A stretch of DNA of 64,000 nt, from contig CM041201.1 in assembly GCA_023078555.1 (NCBI GenBank), positions 6,455,172 through 6,519,171 on the forward strand, written 5' to 3'. The notes under the pieces are model-generated. The model saw nothing but the letters and a program-made list of their open reading frames with translations. It was not told where the DNA came from and did not search any database. This DNA comes from Ulva prolifera. Its lineage: Eukaryota > Chlorophyta > Ulvophyceae > Ulvales > Ulvaceae. A program made the translations under genes and the position numbers. Positions 59,101-64,000 of the stretch are shown here, one piece after another. Position 1 is the stretch's first letter; every line of letters begins with the position of its first letter.

Positions 59101-62100
59101 CGCTTGCTTTTTGCCATCCTCCTTGAGAGCAGCAATCTCCTGGTCCAGCTTGTCTCTGGCCCGGTACGACACTGCAAGGTCTCGTTTGAGCCGCTCGAGC
59201 TCCATGAGTCTGGCCTTCATCTTCTGCTCCAAGCTGGTAAGAGCTTTGTCTGCGGACGATTTCTGACCTTGCACATCCTTCCTAGTAATAGTGAGCTGTC
59301 TGATGTCTGACTCAAGCTGTGCATTCTGCTCCAAAACTTGGCGTGCCTTCCGCTCTGAAACCAACAGCATCTCCAAGGTCCAGTCTTGCACGCACTCCTC
59401 CATCTGCATCCCGACAAGGGACAGGTGGCGAGCTGCAGGGTCCGTATACAGCTGCTGCATGCCTATCTCCTCCATGTACAGAGCAATCTTGTGCTCACAT
59501 GCGTGTAGCTGCGCCTCGGCCTCTCTCCGCAAACCAGATTGGATGTTCACGGCCTGTTGCGCTTCAGCACGCTCCTCATCGCTGCCACTATCAGACAGCG
59601 CCCTCAACTTTGCTTCAGCATGTTGCTCCTCCTGCATGCCGTCTGGTTGATGTAGGGATTGGTGATGTGGTCCAGAGATCGTCTCGCTTTTGCCAGAGAT
59701 ATGGCCACTGCTTATGGGTGCGTTGCACAAGCTCGTGCTGCAGCGTCTCAAAGTAGTCCCACACTGCGCCACACAACACACTAGCCCTGTGTCACAAACC
59801 ACTGCTATGCAAATCCAGAGCAAACCCCCCCCCCCCAAAAAAGCATGGACATCACGCCATCCACACACAGGTGCCACGTCAACAAAAAAATAACAACTGT
59901 AGGCCTCATCAACCAGCATACACCGGTGCGCCCCAGCAGAGGCATGGCGGAGCTACTAAATAATCTGCTGGGTGACTCAGTGCGCTATGCATGAGTCCTT
60001 GCAATATGGACAGCATGGGTATCCCTCATCTGTTGGCGTTCACGGTGCAATTGTATCGCAGTCAATTGACATTCCTTTGCAAGGATGGTCTCACCGCTTT
60101 GTGGGACTGAAGGGCTTCTTGGAGATTCTGGCGCTCCTGCTGCTTTGTGGCCAGAGCTTGCTCCAGCTCATGCACGACATCGCTGCCCTCTGCACCATCA
60201 GTGCACGTCAACTCCCGGGGCTGCTCCTGGAATATCTCGCCTGCCTTGATTCGTGCATCCACCGCCGCAAAGCGCAAGACAGCTCTCTCCACCGCAAACT
60301 GTTTATCCCGCAGCACATCTCCGATACGTGCAACCTCCACCTGCTGCTCACCGTGCAGCTCCTTCCACCTGCGTTTCTTGGCACGCTTTGCTTCCAGCTT
60401 GCTTGCACTCTCGGCAAGCTCATCCCGCAGCTTGTCAATCTCCTGCTGGAAGGCCCGCTGCTCACCCTGGGCTCGCTTTGCCTGATCTCGGGCTTCCTGC
60501 AGCCGCCATCTCATCTGTCCAACATTGACATGTGAATACTGGTTGCTGGTCAAGCATGAGCACAGTTCAGGCTGCCGCTGGTGCCTTTCATCACCAGTGC
60601 TGATCCGGGCTTATTCAAAGTAAGCTTCGATTTTGCAGCAAATGCTCCAATAGTGGTGCTGGTGGAAGCCCCAGGGAGATGCTGGATATGCAGGGATCTG
60701 CGCACCTGGGCCTTCTGTTCTAGTGTGTCACGCTGTTGATTCCAGGCTAGCTGCGCCTCGCGCCGTTGCTTGATGCACTGCAGCAGTTCTGCTTCAGTTT
60801 TCTCTTTGCCACCCTGCACCACATCGCAGCGGGCCTTCATGTCCTGCAGCTCCTTGGCTTTTACCGCTGCCTGACGTTTGGCCGCCGCTAGCTCGTACTG
60901 TTGATCTGCAAAAACCCTGGCATAACCCGCTGTTTACTCGAGGATCGCACATGGGGAGGGGGCATTTCTGAAACGATTGAGGTAGTCACATATGTATGTA
61001 GTCACATATGTATGTAATCACAAAGGACAGATGCCGGGTATCAGGCCGTTCCTAGGAATATGTATATAGTTACAAAGGACAGAGGCCGGGCAGCGAGCCG
61101 TTGCCAGGAATATGTATGTATGTAGTTACAAAGGACAGAGGCCGGGCAGCGAGCCATTGCTAGGCATGTATGTATGTATGCATGATTACATAGCCGTATC
61201 CATTTGGACATGTGGTGAAGTTTGCATGCCACTGGCCCATATTTCCATTGGAATTGTGCTTAGCACAGCAAGCACCACTGGAAGCAAAATACCAGTCAGC
61301 AGAGAGGCCGATGCAGCATTGCTCTTGAGGGCGCTGCTAAGTTTGTCCTTCTCCACAGACATCTGCTGTTTCACAGAGTCCAGCTCGTCCCTGAGCGAGG
61401 CTGCCAGCTTTTTCTCCCGCGTGAGCATCTGATCAGTCTCAGCTGCGTGCATGCGCTCCAGTTTCACATCTTTTGATGCAGATTGTATCGCAATTTTGAG
61501 CTCTGCAATCTGCTGAGCCTTGACGTCAACCTGAACATACTTTCTCGCTTTCAGTCCCAGGTTGATGGCTCGGAGGGGAAATCACCACGAATACAGTTCT
61601 GATCAAGATGTGGAGCGCTGCAAACCTGAGCATATGCTACATCCCTATCTTTAAAGATCTTGGCAACAGTCTGTGTACTTTCGATCAGCTTTCGCTTCAG
61701 AAGCTTTTGTGCGATTTTCTGCTTTCGGCATGCGCTGACTGTCAGCACCAGTGCCCTTGCCATCTCCCGCATCTGCTGGACAGCTGTGCTGTACTGCTCA
61801 GCTGTATTTGCAGACACCTCAACCTCCTCAGCCAGCTTTGCATTCGTGTTGTTCAGTTCATTGTTGAACTGCAGCAGATAACATTGTGTGTCCTAGCTAC
61901 CTGCTCATGCATAACTGATGATGCAGCAGCTCGCATATGGACTGTGATCAATCAAAAGAGGACCACAACAGCATAGCAAAAACTCGCAAATCTCAACGCA
62001 CACCACTGAAGCCCTACACACGGAAGTTTGGATTTTGCTGAGATCTGTTTATCACCGTGCGAGTGAGAGCGCAGGAAAACAACCTTCGCAGTACTCAATG

Positions 62101-64000
62101 ACATGCCGCTGATACAGCCAGGATCACCAGCAAAAACAACAGTGTGGGTCGCACTGTGCGCCAAAGCTGCTTGAACTTGTGAGCATCCGCCTTGTGAGCA
62201 CGCTTCTTCTGGCGCTTACGGTCCAGCTGTGCCTGGGCCTGATGCAGAGCATGCTCCTGCCGCAGCGTCCGAGCGGCGGCATCCTCCACGTGGCCTTTGA
62301 GCAGTTTCATCTCCGTTGACGTCTCCTCCACTGACGCAGCCATCTTCGCATTCTCGGCCTGAAGCTCCCTGAACCCCAAAATAGGCCCGCATTAGCGTTG
62401 TGCAACCAATCAAACACAGTTAAAGCACAAGAGACTTGGTCCAATCCCTAAACGAACCCATTTTTGCATGGCTAGCGACAACAACGAAAGTGTCTGGCCT
62501 TGCCAAACTCGCCATGGGCAATCGTACACACTCATAGCCACACATACGTGTCCTGCACATGCGCAGTCCTACATGCCAAGCTCACAGGGCCCGCTGCAGT
62601 GCGCGAGAGCAGCACACCTGGTGGCGGCATTGGCCTCGATCAGCTGCACACGTGTGCGCCGCAGCTCGTCTGCGTTCTGGTATGCCTCCTGTTGTCGCTG
62701 CATGCGGGCGTCCTGCTCCTCCTTCCACCTGGCGTGCATCATCTCCACCTGGTCGATGAGGCCACCCATGCGCTCCTCCACCGTCGACTTTTGCATGATA
62801 CACGCGCTCGTCAGTGCCTGCTCCATCGCGAGCGCATTGGTGACCTTGGATACCTGCGCGTCCAGTGTCTCGAGGCTCTGCCGTGCCTCGGCGTTCTCCT
62901 CCTGCAACAGGCATGCCGCCAAGCTCACCCAGCACACTTCGGCGGCATGTGCTCAGCGCCTGCCAGGCAGATCTCTGCCGGAGGAACAGCACAGCTGCAC
63001 GACGATCCTGATGCAGCCATGCAGATGCACAGATGCGAATTTGGGGTAGGAAAGACCGCTGCACTAGCCTTTGCTGCTCCCGTCTGCACTCACCAGCATG
63101 GTGGCAGCGCCCTACACGTGGCACCAGCAATGACAATGCCGCAGGGCTACAGCTCCCCAGGGCAGGAGGTGTGCACCTGCAGCCGCCGGCTCTTTTCTTC
63201 TGCATTGCTTCGTAGGAACACGGCATGCTCCTTCGCGCCACGCTCGGATGCAAGCTCGGCCTGCAGCTGCGACCGAAGCTCGACTTCCGCAATGTACTGT
63301 TGCACTGCGTGCCGGTGCGCCTCCTTCTCGGTTTCTGCTGCCTGCCGAAGGCCGTCTACTTCCGCCTGTAGTGCCCGACGCTGGGCACGCTCCTCCAGGT
63401 GCGCCCCTGTACGCAGTTCCTAGCCTCACTGCCTCAGACTGTTGCTGTGCTGCAAGCCTGCGGAACTGTGGCAGTCGCCTGACCCTGTTATCCGCGCATG
63501 CTGCCGCCCATGAGTCGCCTGCACAATGACATGCCACACACGCAGACCATCACAGGGAACAAGTCACGAACACAGTGATCAGTTCAGCCGTGCGTCAGGC
63601 GGCTGGTACAGTATTTGATGCTCATGGTGCTTGTAGAGCGCTGGAGCGAGATGGTACCGGTGATCATTGACAGAGTCTTCTCCAGATTGACTGCGTCCCC
63701 CTGTGTCTGTGCTAGTGCCTCGCGGACCACGAGCAGCTCTGCAGCTTGCTCTTCCCGCAGCGACTCCAAGTCAAGGATGGACGATCTGAAGCCCACTTTC
63801 ACTGCAGCCTCTGTGATGCGGTTGTATGCTTGCCAGACATTGAGAAGCACTGCTTCACGTTCCTCGCTATGTGCTATACAGCCCTGCATCTGGTACCTGC
63901 CCATCTGAGTCTAACACTGCACAATCTGGCAGCTCGATCGTGCCCCTGCTCTCATGATCTGGCAGCTCACGCATGGACTTTGATATCAATCATGTAGCGA
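56162..64000 (-). CDS. Giant coiled-coil protein, 5' end outside the window
   Basis: Not recognised by name. More than fifteen exon blocks lie on minus, for example about 63680-63860, 63170-63420, 62640-62910, 62190-62370, 61560-61800, 61310-61450, 60720-60840, 60100-60520, 59050-59640, 58690-58910, 58170-58460, 57690-57960, 57420-57640, 56975-57250, 56640-56900 and 56162-56583. The first ten are almost pure coiled coil (for example ELQAENAKMAASVEETSTEM and LEQKMKARLMELERLKRDL). The C-terminal third is globular: ILGLFDEVPEVHHLLHELL, a segment resembling a degenerate EF-hand pair (GVVSIGEFKAMMRAIDLE) without calcium-binding Asp residues, and an acidic end (NYSVDEEELEARMDTQL). A cytoskeletal, centriolar or flagellar role would suit this shape but is inference. 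Intron 60.9-61.2 kb holds a tandem repeat. A single gene is assumed from continuous strand and composition. Confidence 0.6.
59825..59836. repeat. C homopolymer (12 bp)
   Basis: A run of 12 C followed by A residues, in an intron of the giant coiled-coil gene. Confidence 0.85.
61015..61181 (-). repeat. Tandem repeat, three units of about 53-58 bp
   Basis: Each unit reads, on plus, TA(G/A)T(T/C)ACAAAGGACAGA, then GGCCGGG, a variable centre, and CCGTTCCTAGGAA-like sequence, spaced by TATGTA/TATG runs. Units start near 61015, 61068 and 61123. A single diverged unit in the opposite orientation lies at 7841-7894. It sits in an intron of the giant coiled-coil gene. Confidence 0.85.

Noticed and set aside
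59291-60535. Ser/Cys/Leu-rich plus-strand frames over 59.2-60.5 kb
   Set aside because: Antisense of the Glu/Gln/Lys-rich coiled-coil exons, a usual mirror effect.

Overview
The window is nuclear DNA of a eukaryote, most likely a unicellular green alga or a close relative (inference). The genes are split by many short GT-AG introns of about 65-450 bp. Several products look plant-like, including a TKL kinase, a plant-type pfkB kinase and spermidine synthase. A delta-tubulin gene implies centrioles or basal bodies with triplet microtubules. There are no operons, and genes lie on both strands. I rebuilt exon structures by hand, joining open frames where splice sites and codon phase agreed; in most named genes every exon length fits the phase.

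Layout, 0-25 kb: the end of an acidic Ser-rich protein (+, to 1686); a PQ-loop lysosomal/vacuolar transporter (-, 2068-4335); a long coiled-coil protein (+, 5064-10173) with a GT microsatellite after it; tRNA thiolase CTU1/NCS6 (-, 10617-12074); a TKL-type kinase with a large activation-segment insert and a CaaX-like tail (-, 14216-17485); a repeat-bearing gene-poor stretch (17.5-21.4 kb); delta-tubulin (-, 21403-24208).

25-47 kb: an unrecognised Ser-rich protein (+, about 25358-28165); an ankyrin-RBR Ariadne E3 ligase like ANKIB1 (+, 28957-33580); a large basic disordered protein (+, 35671-38880); ribosome biogenesis factor RPF1 (-, 39306-40671); spermidine synthase (-, 41807-42874) head to head with a pfkB sugar kinase (+, 43451-46357).

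47-64 kb: a single-pass LEA_2-like membrane protein (+, 47468-48655); a nucleolar-type FKBP with a nucleoplasmin-like domain (-, 49101-51061); a poorly resolved gene near 54.3-55.7 kb (+); and the 3' part of a giant coiled-coil gene (-, 56162 to beyond 64000).

Non-coding structure includes two copies of a tRNA-like (SINE-like) element (18.4 and 41.1 kb), a repeat present in tandem at 61.0 kb and singly at 7.8 kb, seven long C/G homopolymers, and an unusual number of apparent GC-AG introns. The genes are unrelated housekeeping, signalling and cytoskeletal loci; no single multi-gene system links them.
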